Positions 25,578 to 37,611 of a stretch of 64,000 nucleotides of DNA are shown piece by piece. Position numbers and translations under genes: made by a program. Positions within the stretch are counted from its first letter, which is position 1, and each line of letters starts with the position of its first letter. Source of the stretch: Adineta vaga (lineage: Eukaryota > Rotifera); the NCBI GenBank assembly GCA_021613535.1, contig CP075496.1:12710001-12774000 (forward strand), written 5' to 3'. The notes below the pieces were generated by a model. The model was not told the DNA's origin and did no database searches. It saw only the letters and a list, made by a program, of their open reading frames with translations.

Positions 25578-28337
25578 ATTGAATGTCACTGTTACTTTCC
25601 TAGTAAAAAGAACGAAAATCAATGACTAATGTTTTCGTATTGTCCGTGCTTTTTTTTTCGTTGTTTTTGTTTAATTGTTCAGCTGAACATTGTCCAGACA
25701 AGGGACAAACATTCGTCCACTTAATGTTTATACATTTATATCCGTTCTTTCCGGTAACAAACATAGTTTCGTCACTAGAGTCAGTTATCGTCGCTTGTCG
25801 TTTTTTTCTTCATATATCTATATCTTATTGACATGACGTGTATAAGCTTATCATTCATTTTGTTTACTTAAGAAAAACAAAATTGTTATTATTCTTACAA
25901 TATTTAATAGAGAAAACAATGCCTTTAGTCATTATCATCATTCTATTGAAGTAATTCATGCGATTAAAATTTAGATATGCTGATTTCCCCTTGAGATTGC
26001 TTGAAGAAATGTTTTCTAGGAAATAAATATTACATAGAATTTCCTGTAATAAAATAACTAATTGACCAGAAGATGACAACTGAATGATAAGATGATTTGA
26101 AACCAAACTAAAAGTAATTATCCTATTTCATAACAACGTAATAAAAAACATCGATTGATATATTTTTTTTCTTCAGATCTTCATTAATCGTCTTTTAACA
26201 TCTTTGATGACATAAATTGATCATTGCTTTTGACATAAATATGTTAGTAAAGATATTCAGATAAACAGAAATCATCAATTCTTAACCATTTGCCAATTCA
26301 TATTAGGACATTTCCTGTTCGTATTCAATAGATTTCCTTCATACTAAACGACACAATCTACATATGTTCGTGACAGACAAAAGAAAAAGAAGAAACTATC
26401 TCAGTTGATGATTTAATCTTTCTATCTCCATACAATCAATATAGTCATTGTAATTTACGAGCAATAAGTTTGACATATAAATGGTTTAGAATACCAAGTA
26501 AAAATAAATAAACAAATGTATCAGCAGTATCAACAACATTTACATTTAATGTTTGATCGGTTGATGTGTTCGAGAACAAAATAGATGAATAGATTGGAAA
26601 AAGGAGAAAACGCAAGAGAAAATCTTATGTTAACGAAAAAAATCTGTCCATGAAAGAATAACTAAGGAGAAAAACTAGAGGATAAGATCAAAGAAAACAA
26701 AGAAATAAAGAAGGAAAATAATGTTTATATAACGAACAAGCAAATGTAGTAAGAAAGAATATCTATCTATTTATTAACTAGTCCTTGGGATCGTGCAAAA
26801 AAGAAAAGAAAATAAGTTGCATTAGAAAATTAAGATCGTCTGTTGTACGTCTATCCATCTGTCAATGATTCTTGACGGCTGCTGTTATCAAGAATAAGTT
26901 TGCTTGGATGATCATAACGTATTTATTGGTTTTGTTCTCTCTCTTCTCGAATGGTATTCTCATTTCTTTGTTCTTTGTTCTTTCATTTTCATTCGATATC
27001 TCTCTGGATCGATACAATTAAATCAAGTCGTAACAGTATCTTCGAATTTTCACTATTAAGATTAGTTGCGTCGTTCGTTCTGTTTTAAAGTCGAGAAATA
27101 ATAAAAACAAAACAAAAAAATCCTCTCGAGATAGATAATCAATGCTTGTCGAAATCTCTAGAACACTTCAATATAAAAAGAAAGGGGCGAAATCAAATGA
27201 AATCTGCTGATGAGAAAAATGATCCCATGAGATATCGAAAGATTTAGTAGAGAAATATATATTCAATGTTGATTTAGAGGAAAGAGAGAGAGAGAGAGAA
27301 ACAGAAACAGAAACATTGACGAAGAAAACTCTCGCTATCGAGTTCATTTTGATCGAATATATATATATATATTGGAAGGAAAGAATTATACATAAAGTAC
27401 CATTCTCAGAATAATACGAACAAATACAAATTACATTAGTATCCCATTCCAGTAAGCTAAGTATAGAAAAAGATTCATTCTGTCATAATGAGAAGAAGAA
27501 GAAGAAAAAAAAGAAAAACAGAAATCATGTTAGTCCATCAACCTGATATGGTTTGTCAAAGAACGATCGCTATATCAGTAGGAAAGAACTATAAAAGATT
27601 TTTTTTCAGTTATTTTACAGTGTCTGCAAAATGACATAGACATCGACATATGCTTATATTCGGTTCTAAAAGTCATTTACTCTATTTTCTTATGTATATC
27701 ACATTTATTACTATATTCGTTTTTAATATCTCTTCAACAAGGAAAACTTGAAATAATACCCTTTACGAGATACTTATCTAATGACAGAATGGTAAATAGC
27801 TTCTCCGTTTTCTTTTCTTTTAATGAGATATTATGCGACTGAAGTCTTTTACTATAGTAACAACTCATAATCATTCAGCTCTAATTTTTCATGATGGCTT
27901 TTTTTTTCATTTGTTTGTGTAGTTTTCTCTCTCTCTCTCTCTAGAATATTTAATTAAAGACAAGAATGAGGTGATGAATATAGGAAGTATATTTCTATAG
28001 TTTTCTTTTTCTTCAACTCTCCTGAGATTAAACAAATGCATGCATGCTCATATACAATAGATGAAAAACTAACTAGTATTTGTTGTTCTCTAACGATATT
28101 AGAAAGAAAAATTTTATTGTTGCCCGAGGTTTTCCTTTTGTGCGTCATATGCATACTAACACATTTGAGTTAAATTAATAAGAAGCGTGATATAAGACCT
28201 TTTCTCTCTTAGGTTTTTTTTTTCATACTTGTCTGAAACAAGAAAAGAAATTCGACCCAGACTAATACATTTCTTTGCTTTTCATTAAATAAGGCTCTTC
28301 ATTTTTCTATTTTTTTTAGACAACTTTTTCTTTTCAA
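25578..28337. other. Gene-free region upstream of the receptor
   Basis: About 2.8 kb between divergent genes, with no coding sequence that I can support. It contains GA (about 27284-27300) and AT (27357-27372) dinucleotide repeats and a TC run near 27926-27942. A T-rich tract ending in TAG at 28318-28320 lies just before the calcium-sensor start and looks like a splice acceptor. Confidence 0.4.
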
Positions 28338-29022
28338 ATGGGTAATAAAGTTGAAAAAAACCATATTGATCAAAGTGTTATTGATAAATTAATTGAAGAT
28401 ACCGGCTTAGAACGTGAAGTTATTATCGCTTGGAGGTAAGTGAAATCTATGATGTGAAATAAAGACGTTCAATTGATTTAGAAAACAATTTCTATTGGCA
28501 TGTCCATCTGGCAAAATGAATCGAAGGAAATTTTATAAATTCTATCGTACATTACGTGTTGAATCCGATGAAAAAGTCAAAGAAATAGCAAATTTTGTAT
28601 TTGCAGCATTTGATCGAGATTCAAATGGAAAAATTGATTTCACGGAATTTCTTTGTACGTATTTTTATCTAAAAGAGATTTTCTTTTTCTTATATTAAAA
28701 AAAAACAAAACGAAAATTCAATTTAGGTGGCTATGCGATAACTTCATTAGGCACAACACGACAGAAACTTGATTATGTTTTTGCACTTTATGATAAAGAT
28801 AAAAATAATTCAATTGATCGAAAAGAAATGATACGAGTTATTTCGGCAATGTATGATCTATTAGGTAAATCGAAAATAGATTATCCACCTGAACGTTGTG
28901 TTGAAGATGTGTTTTCATTAATCGATGTTAACAATGATCGATCGTTAACTAAAGATGAATTTATTGATGGTGTTATGAACAATCCTTATCTTTCCGATAT
29001 TATTTCACCATTTAATGAATAA
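28338..29022 (+). CDS. Neuronal calcium sensor family EF-hand protein
   Basis: A 188-residue calcium-binding protein of the NCS (frequenin/neurocalcin/hippocalcin/KChIP) family. Exons 28338-28435, 28482-28654 and 28727-29022. It begins MGNK, allowing N-myristoylation on Gly2, though the usual Ser/Thr at position 6 is absent. EF-hand 1 is degenerate with the family CPSGKMNRRKF signature. EF-hands 2, 3 and 4 have loops DRDSNGKIDFTEF, DKDKNNSIDRKEM and DVNNDRSLTKDEF. EF4 lacks the canonical Gly at position 6 and has Arg there, which may weaken binding. Calcium-myristoyl switch signalling at membranes is the family role. Which NCS subtype is not clear; sequence is rather diverged. A likely polyadenylation signal AATAAA lies at 29264-29269. 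Confidence 0.9.
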
Positions 29023-30667
29023 ACTACTATCGTATTTGGGTAATATACAAAAATATATATATATGTAGAGATACAATATGTGTGTATTGCTGTTTCTCTC
29101 TCTCTCTCTTTTCTTTTCTTTTTTTGGCGGTGCTTCTATATATATAATATTTGATTTCTGCTTGTCTCTGTGTGTATATAAATATACAATAGTATACATA
29201 TGAAATATATGTGTACATATGTCTCTCGAGGTATTCACTAAGTATTTGTCTTAATGAGAGAGAAATAAAAATAAACCTTTGCATTTTTTGTTTGTTCTTT
29301 GTTTTATTTTCAATTGGAATAAAAATTATGTGCAGAAGATTGAGAATTAAGATCTTCGGAAGACAAATAATAACAATTGCAAAGATAGGAGAAGATATTT
29401 GATATTCAGTGAACGATATTTCTTTTTCTCCTGAGATAAAGCGATAGTTGAGAATATTCAAAAGAAGAAGCAGAAAGATTTTCGACGAAATAATGACTTT
29501 TCTTTCAATACGGTTGAAATCTGAATGAAAAATTTGATTTTATTATCGAAGAAAAAAACAGATTTGATTCTATTTTCATGAGATATTGATTATTGATCTA
29601 TTCAAAGAAAGTATAGGGAATAATCTTGTATGAAATTCAATCTTGATCACAAGAGATAGAAATCTGCTTTGATCATCATTAGGTCTCTTGTGACTCTATC
29701 AAAAAAAGAAATCAAGGCTATTCTTCTTCGTCTTCGTCTTTGATAACATATGCAAATATTCAATAAACAAAAATCCAAAAAGAGAACAGATTTGGCAGGT
29801 AATGATCAATGATAAGATTTCAAATTCTTCTCGAGAATGTTATTTTCATAACTTTACTTCGTCGATATATCATCATGAATGATTATTTACTTAGAAATGT
29901 TTTGCATACCATATTTGATTGAGATACTGTCAACGAAATCTAATACATATTCATTGACTAATTTAATAAAAACTTATTTTCTAAGGTTAGATTTCCTTTT
30001 TCTCATATGTTGATAACTAAATGATGGCTTTTTTCCCTTCGTCTATATGTCAAACAAATAGACAACATATCAACGCATGATTACTGTGCAATTCTTCTTC
30101 AAATACCGATTTCAACAAACGATTAAGCATTGATAACATTGAACTAACCGTATTTTAACCTTCAGACGAAAATATAATTAATTGATTTGATTGGCCTTGT
30201 TGAATATCTTTTTATATATAATTGAATTCATTTTTCCTTTTTATTTTAATACAATATAAGAAAAATAAATGGATTGCTAATAGACATGCACCAGTCCGAT
30301 GAAGTCGATAACAAAGATGAATAAATTTCAATAACTAAACCAACAAATTCTTCAAGTCATATCGATCAGATTAAGCAAATACTACTGATAAATTTGGAGA
30401 GAAAAAATCAGGCATAGAGAAGAAAGCACTAATCTAAAGTTTCTCAATAGAGTCTGATTGATATTAAATTAGAATGAGTGAAAATAATTGGTAAGAATTG
30501 AATGATTTAGTTATTCAAATATATTCATCTTTTTTATCGATTTTATGCGACTGGTGCATTACTAAATTGTTAACTGTTCTTATCAAGAGCATGTGTATCT
30601 AGTAAAAAGCTAAACGCCTACTCAGAAGATAAGAAGTGAAAAAAAGCTGTCTTTTTTTTTCTAAATA
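29023..30667. other. Intergenic region, calcium sensor to GT32 gene
   Basis: No gene seen. It holds an AT repeat (about 29054-29063), a TC run (29094-29109) and the AATAAA at 29264-29269. Beyond about 29300 it is featureless AT-rich sequence. The long minus frame 29027-29461 is translated simple sequence. Confidence 0.4.
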
Positions 30668-31818
30668 ATGCACGGTAACAATATGCTCGATAATCGTAAA
30701 TATTCTATATTTATTAATAAAGATTTAGATTATAAATTTTGAAGTTTTTAGGAGGTTATAAGAAATTTATCTTCATTCTTTTGGTTATCTGTGCTTTGGT
30801 GACTTTTATTTATATTATTCAACGTCCTTCTTCATTTGACAAAACGATCAATACAATTGATGCATCATCTTCATGGACAAGTTGTAAGCATGTATCCGTT
30901 GAAGAATTAGATCAATGGTTTCATTCAAAAGAATGGAAAGAAATTCCGAAAATCATCCATCAAACATGGAAAAATCAAACTTTACGTGAACGACAAGCGC
31001 AATGGAGTCAAACTTGGTGTAAACAATATACAAATTGGCGATATCATCTATGGACTGATGAAGAAAATGATGTTTTTGCTCGAACCAAATTTCCATGGTT
31101 TTATCCCACCTATAAACAATTATCACCGGCAATTCTTCGAGCAGATAGTGTACGCTATTTATATATGTTATATTATGGTGGACTATATGTAAGATAATTT
31201 AATTTAATATAAGATTGGTATTTTTTTTTTCGTTTCTTCTAGCTTGATTTAGATTATGAATCAATTCGACGTGTTGATCATGTATTCATAAATAAAACTG
31301 TTGTTTTTGCGTTGTTAAACTATTCATTTCAATCGAAGAATAGTGTACCCAATTCATGGATGGCTTCACAACCTGATCATCCATTATGGACTTATATTCT
31401 CTATCGAATCATGTTATTATGGTCTCGTGTAACAGATAAAGAACGAAATGAATTTTGGAATGGAAAAGCCGAGTTTTTTACGGGACCACAGTCACTTTTC
31501 GAAGGTTTAATGTTTTATATTCAATCGAATCAATATACTGATCAATCACTTGATCAATTACTTGGAAATCAACAAAATCTAACTTCGGATGCGATATTAG
31601 ATGTAGCAAATATAACATTTCTTGGACCGAAATTAATGAATGCATATGATTGGATGAATGGAATTGGTGCTGATGTATGTTCAGCAGAACGAGCAACATT
31701 CGATGAAAGTAAATGTAAAGATATAGTGAAACCAATCTATGGAATTACATACTGGTCACATTCTTATGGACATGGACATGAAAATGATGCGAATTATTTA
31801 CGAAAGAATGGAACTTGA
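30668..31818 (+). CDS. GT32-type Golgi glycosyltransferase (DXD motif)
   Basis: A 339-residue predicted type II membrane enzyme. Exon 1 (30668-30674) codes only Met-His plus one base; exon 2 is 30752-31188 and exon 3 31243-31818, all in phase. A short cytoplasmic end (MHGGYKK) is followed by a signal anchor FIFILLVICALVTFIYII and a lumenal domain. Family blocks: PKIIHQTWKN, the W-T-Q-Y-P acceptor region WRYHLWTDEEN, RADSVRYLYMLYYGG and LYLDLDYE, where DLD is the metal- and sugar-nucleotide-binding DXD motif, formed across the exon 2/3 junction. These match the glycosyltransferase sugar-binding region containing DXD (OCH1/GT32-like). Donor and acceptor sugars cannot be told from sequence. Confidence in the family is high; the seven-base first exon is a prediction from splice phase. 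Confidence 0.87.
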
Positions 31819-32202
31819 TAAGAATGTTGTTAAAGTTATTTTGTTCTTTATTTTATTCTTGATATGAAAATGTGTTATTAAATATAAATATATGTGGTTT
31901 TATTATTTGAAAGCTTATATTGTTAATTGAATAGATTTCTTCGATAGTTTTTATTGATAAACTATTATTATTCCTACGTTTAAATGTATTGATAAACTGA
32001 CGCTTTGTTTTCAGAATTGTTAAAAGAACGGTAAGAAACATTACTCATTTCGATTTTGCTCTTGAGCGTCGGTTTTCTTTATATTGAAAATATACGAGTC
32101 AGAACAGAGGAAAAAGAAAGAAAAGTATGGCAATGACAACTAGGATACTACAAAAGAAAAGTCTCATTCCTTCGATATTTTCATGATCGACATCGATTAG
32201 TC
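31819..32202. other. Short intergenic region
   Basis: No gene seen. It should include the 3' untranslated region of the glycosyltransferase and the promoter of the B-box/W2 gene. A GATTAG acceptor-like site sits three bases before the next ATG. Confidence 0.35.
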
Positions 32203-33520
32203 ATGATGACTTGTGACGAAAGATCGTGTACTAATTTACAATCAGCTATTTGTCTTCATTGTACTCGTTATTTATGTACCTTACATATTGTTGAACATGG
32301 AACACGGCTTTTACAAGAAGCTGACGAATTATGTCAACAAATTAATCAAGTAGTCGAACATTTAAATAATTCCTTAGAACAAATACAAATAAAATGCAAT
32401 GAAGCAGTTGCTGCACTTGATACTTGGCGACAGAAAGAAATCGATAAAATCGAAGATAGATATGCAGAAAAGATTCAAGAAATTGAATCAAAACAAGATT
32501 ATTTAACAAATCTTGAAAATAATTTATTAGAACGACTTATTAAGAATGCCAAAGATCCATTGGAACAAATGCAAACACAAAAGACTGCAAATCGACAAAT
32601 GATTCAAACTATCAATCACACTCTGACAGAATTACAACAAGCAAGTAGAAAACTTGAATGGAATTCAATGGAATCATTAGATCAAAATACATCGGTCGCA
32701 ATCGAAAAGATGTCTATAAATACATCTGAACAAGATTATCATCAGAATAATTCATTACGTCAATCGAATTCGGGATCTTGTAATTTTATTCCATTAGTTA
32801 GACCAGAATCTGGATACAATCAAACTATAACTTCAATTTCATACTATTCACAACCAATGCCATCATCTACGACTTCTAGTTATCAAGTATCCTTTCCCAT
32901 ATCACCATTTATTTCATTACCACCAAAACCAATCGATTTCAAACATCTTCCTACACATTCTTCTCCAAAATTCATCGACTTCTTTTTAAACGTATCCGAC
33001 AATCATGATCATTTTTTAGATCAATTTCTTATCAATGTAAGTGAATTGTCTTTTGAATCGTATCATTACGTATGTTCTCTTAGAATTTCAATCGAACAGT
33101 ATATTTCAGCAACTTAATGATTATCTTATTATCTTTTCTCGAAGCATGGCATTCGAAAACAACACCAAAAGTTTTTAATGAACGTGTTTTATCCTATCAT
33201 ATCTTTACGATAAAGAAATACATCTTTGATCAAGATTCTGAACGAATTATCCTTGCTGCAATTCTCGTTTATATTCATTCTTGTCACTATGATGAAACTC
33301 GATCAGGTACATTTCATTTGAACAATTCTTATGCAATTTTAAATCGTATCTAGGTCAACTTATGTTGAATCTATTGCATCATTTTTTCGATCAGAAATGT
33401 CTTTCAAAGAATACAATTCTTGATTGGTATGAGAATGGTGATCAATATAATTATCCGACTTTTCAACAAGGAAAACAATGGGCTACATCGTTTATTGATT
33501 ATTTAAATAATACAGTTTAA
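32203..33520 (+). CDS. B-box / coiled-coil / W2-domain protein
   Basis: A 407-residue protein from exons 32203-33036, 33084-33306 and 33354-33520, all in phase. Residues 4-32 form a B-box-like zinc site (Cys4, Cys9, Cys17, Cys20, Cys25, His28, His32). A coiled coil follows (about 40-160; heptads through EIDKIEDRYAEKIQEIESK). A Ser/Pro-rich linker lies at about 170-260. The C-terminal 130 residues look like a W2 domain, the HEAT-like fold that ends eIF5, eIF2B-epsilon, eIF4G and BZW proteins. The best evidence is the acidic/aromatic box LLHHFFDQKCLSKNTILDWY and the closing QWATSFIDYLNN, which parallel the eIF5/eIF2B-epsilon pattern. B-box and coiled coil resemble TRIM proteins without a RING. 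Joining this to a W2 domain is unusual. Function is unknown; a link to translation initiation factors is inference. Confidence 0.72.
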
Positions 33521-33609
33521 ATTTTTGTGTAATTTTTGTATTTAAGATCTAATAATTGTGTACATATCATGAAAGAAGAAAAAAACACCGACAACAACTA
33601 GAATAACAT

Positions 33610-33916
33610 TTATTCAATCTCTTTTGCTAAGTCTTCAACTAATGAATTCAATGATGTGGAATATTTACATCCTAAACATCGCATATTCACATAACATTCT
33701 AAAAGAAAAGAAGAAATATTCAAAAGAAATTCATGGTAAAATTGAATACTAACGAGCTAAACATAATAATCGCTCTTGATCATATTGATTCCAATATCTT
33801 TCCAGAAATTTCTTTCTCAATTCCCATTGTTTTCTACTTTCCGAAGGTAATCGATGAGTCTTTTCTAAGTCATCTGAATTAGGTGTTTCACCAACCAGCT
33901 TCGTTTCAGTCGACAT
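33610..33916 (-). CDS. XTBD (XRN2-binding) domain small protein
   Basis: An 83-residue protein from exons 33754-33916 and 33610-33698 (phase 1). It is almost entirely one domain. SRKQWELRKKFLERYW, the DQERLLCLAQCYVN helix and MRCLGCKYSTSLNSLVEDLA parallel the XTBD fold of CDKN2AIPNL, NKRF and PAXT-1 (human pattern SEKQWKARMEFI and FLGCSYNKDLLDKV). XTBD proteins bind the nuclear 5'-3' exonuclease XRN2. The start ATG has a TTTCAG acceptor 14 bases upstream, so a 5' untranslated exon or trans-splicing is likely. It is close to the next minus-strand gene. The assignment rests on recalled family patterns. Confidence 0.68.
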
Positions 33917-34305
33917 TTGATGAATAATCTGAAATGAATATTTTGCTTTTATCCCGTCAGTCTATTTTTGTTCATCAAAAGAAGAGGAAAAAAAAGGAAA
34001 CAACAAGAAAAGTGATGGAAATATATGTATATATATACACACCCACACCCACACGCAGAAAAAAACAAACAAAAATGACAAGTTCCTGAGATATTAGGTA
34101 GGCACAAAATGCATCGATACCAAAAACGAAAAAGAAAATGTTAGAGCACAAGAACAAAAAAATTTTAAGACAAAAAACCGGGTTATCTGATTCTTTTTTC
34201 TGTTTCGATTGAACTTTTTTTTTGTTTCGACTAGAAATCACAAATCATTGTTGAATATTTTGAGGAAAACAAAAGCGAAGAAATTTAATAAATTATCATA
34301 CAAAA
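33917..34305. other. Short intergenic region
   Basis: No gene seen. It lies between two minus-strand genes and contains a TA-rich stretch followed by CACCCACACCCACACG near 34040-34056. The minus open frame 33975-34241 is hydrophobic simple sequence. Confidence 0.35.
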
Positions 34306-34805
34306 TCAATTGTTCACTGACTGACGTAAACTATCATATTCAACTTTTAATGCATCACGAGTAACTTTCAAGTCATTCAATTGTTCAGGTGTTGGAACCT
34401 AAATATACAAATCAATTGATCAATCTATGAGGAAAATGATATTCTTACATGAATATCCAGATCACGACAAATGATTGTTAATGGATTATCAGGCCATTCG
34501 TTTTGATTATACATTCGTTGTAAACTTGTTGAGTATCGCTTGACGAACATCTGGTGCTTTCTTTTGAAAATATTCATCAACTTTATCTAATTCGGCTTCA
34601 AATGAACGAAGAAATGCGGGTTGAGGAAGATTATTTGTTGAATCAATGGAACCATTTTTATTATCAATAGTTTGATGATCTTAAATTTAAACAAAGTTAG
34701 ATTAGATCATCGAAAGATATCGTAATGAAGATTTTTATTACCAGAAGTTGATATGGAAGAATTTGTCGATGAAGTTGGTGGTGTTGGTGATAGAGCAGCA
34801 CACAT
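34306..34805 (-). CDS. MYCBP: MYCBP (AMY-1)-like small coiled-coil protein
   Basis: A small protein of about 108 residues starting MCAALSPTPPTSS, with exons near 34742-34805, 34453-34680 and 34306-34399. The C-terminal part, YNQNEWPDNPLTIICRDLDI then VPTPEQLNDLKVTRDALK and VEYDSL, resembles c-Myc-binding protein (ALYEEPEKPNSALDFLK then PENPEIELLRLEL). MYCBP is a short helical adaptor tied to AKAPs and cilia. The middle exon is not open in one frame. Either a 43-nt intron (34539-34581, GT...AG) is removed, which gives a length matching MYCBP, or a single-base indel lies near 34522-34530. The intron model joins ELDK to RYSTSLQRMYN. The start has a strong pyrimidine tract plus TTCAG just upstream. 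Assignment is moderate. Confidence 0.5.
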
Positions 34806-37307
34806 TGATAATAAACTGAAGAGAGAAAGAAAGAAAGAAAAAAGAATCGAAAATTTACTTATGAAATTTCATTGGAAAAAATAAATAAATAAGTAAACAT
34901 CTTTGAATTGAATTTGATTCGATAATGGGTAAAATCTATATGAATAATGATGAAAGAGGAAAAGAACGATATGTTATATCAACTAGTGTCACCTATTGTT
35001 TTCTTTTTGATTAGATTTTCCTTTAAAACTTTCAATTTCTTCTTGATCCTTTTGTTTTAAATTGAAAATGATTCTTTTCGTTTTCTTCTTATTGTAATAT
35101 GAGATGTTGTCGATAAGTCTTTCTTTTCTTTTCTCAATAAGATTGACAATTATCATCATTCATGCATTCGCTACTAATCAAGAAACAAAATCGAGTAAAA
35201 TATATGATGATAGTCATATTTAATCTTTTTGAAACAAAGACAATACGCAGAGGGAAATGATGAAATAAACTTTACAGTTAATATGATGCAGAAGAGTTGC
35301 ATAATCAATTCTTCGTCTTCTTTTTTTCACAATCCCAATAGCACTGCAAATCGTGTTCTGACTTTTATCATCGACAAGCACACAACCATCACTTGCATGC
35401 ATGATTTAGCGTGACAGAATAAAACCGAAGACGACGACGACGACAAGTGCCGGATGTTTCTTTTTTAGAATAATAAAATCTAAGTAATAGCTATGTAATT
35501 CTTAATGATAATTTGAAGCAAAACAGAACAAATACATGATTAATAAAAAAGGAATTAGCTTTCGAGATTAGAATTGTGATTACTAATAGAATTTTATATA
35601 GGTTATTCTTCGAAGAAAATCAAAACTAACACATATTGAGAATATAGAATCAATGTACAGATGGATTGAACAGTTGTGTGTCGGAAAAACGTCGGAATGA
35701 TGATTAGCTTGTTCTTTGTCTAAAACAACTTGCAAAAGAAAAGATGAAGAAGAAGAAGAAGAGACTATCCTTGTGGGAAGTCGTCAATTGAGTAGAGACC
35801 ATGCTGAGTATATACGTGTGCTGCATGTGGTCAAGTCGAGAAAAATATTCTGTTCAAATCATAGCCGTATGTGAACTGTACGTTTCGATCATCGTCAATC
35901 GACATCATTTACCTTTTCTAATACTCTAATTGATCATGGTCTTCAAAGTACATAATCATGTACATATATACATATATATTCTTTTTTCATGTTCTATGTC
36001 TTTTATTTTTGTGCTTAAGTAGCCAGTCGATTGATACAAATGAACGTCGAATGGACAGAAAAGGAAATTAGATAGTCTGACAGGCTATAAAATAAGAGCT
36101 ACGCAATATCAGTTCGACATGTTTTCTCCATTATATTTTGTTCTCTTCTCATGAACGATACATTTTGAGATCAATCCATATTCTTTTACTAGAGTAATGA
36201 TAAATCAAGTGATGACGAATTGATTCAGATATGTAGAAATGATGAAGAAAAGAGAGTTCTTCTTTTCTCATCACCCTTAGTTAATAGAGAGCAACTATAT
36301 ACGTCCAATTAGCCTTCTATTCAAGCGTTTTAGCTCTTCTTTCCAATATTCTTGACACGAGCTCGTTATCATCATCACCAAACAAGTGTCGGTAGGATGT
36401 GTGTGGACGCTCGAGGCCACTGTCAAGTGGAATAGAAGCAACAGCTCGTTTGTGCTTTTTCGACTAAATTAGTTGGCTAGTATTGAACAAATACATATAA
36501 ATACACATCATATGATTGATCGATATTAGAAGAGAAAAGATATCCTATACCATCTTAAAAAAAGAAATATGAAAGAATTCAATGGTAATATACTTATGTG
36601 TACATAGGAGTTTTAGGGATCGACATTAATGTACTGGTCGGTGTCTTTTTCTCTTTCTTTTGTATTATGTTCACTCATATGCTTACACGAACATATAGAA
36701 ATACATATGAAACAAAGAAAATAGAATAGCACAAAGCTCATCATATAATCGTTCCGTTTTTCTTCTGTATTCACGAAAGAGAAATGGAAATTCAATTGAT
36801 ATATGCAAGAAGAAGAAGAAGAAAAAAAAAGAGAAGTTGACTAACATCACTAATCAATAAATATTTTTTTCATCTTTCTCGTCTCCTTTTCTTTTTTGTT
36901 TTATTCTTCCCTCATTTTTATTCAACAGGGAGATTCGCTCATGCCTTACTCTCACAATAGTAAGTAAGTAAGTAGTAGTATTGGTAATTCATCGCATAAG
37001 CGAGTGAGCGAAAAAAACCATAAGGACATTTAAAGATAGAACAGAGAGAGAGACTGCTTGCATAATCGCCGAATTTGAAGGATTAATACGTGCGGGAAGC
37101 GAGTGTATAGGCATTGTTCATATGCATGCATGTGTATGTGCACTCATTCAGTTTATGATAGGTGAATAGTGACCACTTGGCTATTCTTTCAACCGATATT
37201 GAGATCCTTGATTAAAACAATAAAGAAGTTAGGTGTTACTATTGGACTATACATCAGGTACTAATTTCAGTGCCATTTATATGTATGTGTAAAGAAATCA
37301 AGTCAGT

Positions 37308-37350
37308 GCATCATCATCACCACCATCATCATCATCATCATCATCATCAA
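37308..37350. repeat. CAT trinucleotide microsatellite
   Basis: Near-perfect CAT/ATC tandem tract with one CAC-CAC interruption, in gene-free sequence. The tract is not in any coding exon that I can find. Confidence 0.9.
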
Positions 37351-37572
37351 CGTCGGACTCATCAATTTACAGTTCATTAGCGTTGCAGCTAGTGAATAGA
37401 GGAAAAGATGATGAAGCAAATGATAACAATGAGCCAATTATTTGACTGTCTGTCTGCTTTCTTCTCTGCCTCTCTCTCTCTCTTCCTTTTTCTTGCGCTC
37501 TTATGTTTTGCTCTCTCGCTTCTCTTCTCTTCTCTTCTCTGTTTCTCATAAAACACATCGAAGAGAAAGTGG

Positions 37573-37611
37573 ACGAAGAAGAAGAAGAAACAGCAGCAGC
37601 AGCAGCAGCAG
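37573..37611. repeat. Compound GAA/CAG microsatellite
   Basis: Five GAA units followed by about seven CAG units. It lies in the same gene-free region and is framed by TC-rich sequence. Confidence 0.9.

Noticed and set aside
32203-33116. B-box protein ending at the stop in the first long frame (304 codons)
   Set aside because: The last codons lie in an intron beginning GTAAGT at 33037; splicing joins two more exons in phase.
37308-37350. CAT repeats considered as a CRISPR or satellite array
   Set aside because: Simple trinucleotide microsatellite without spacers.
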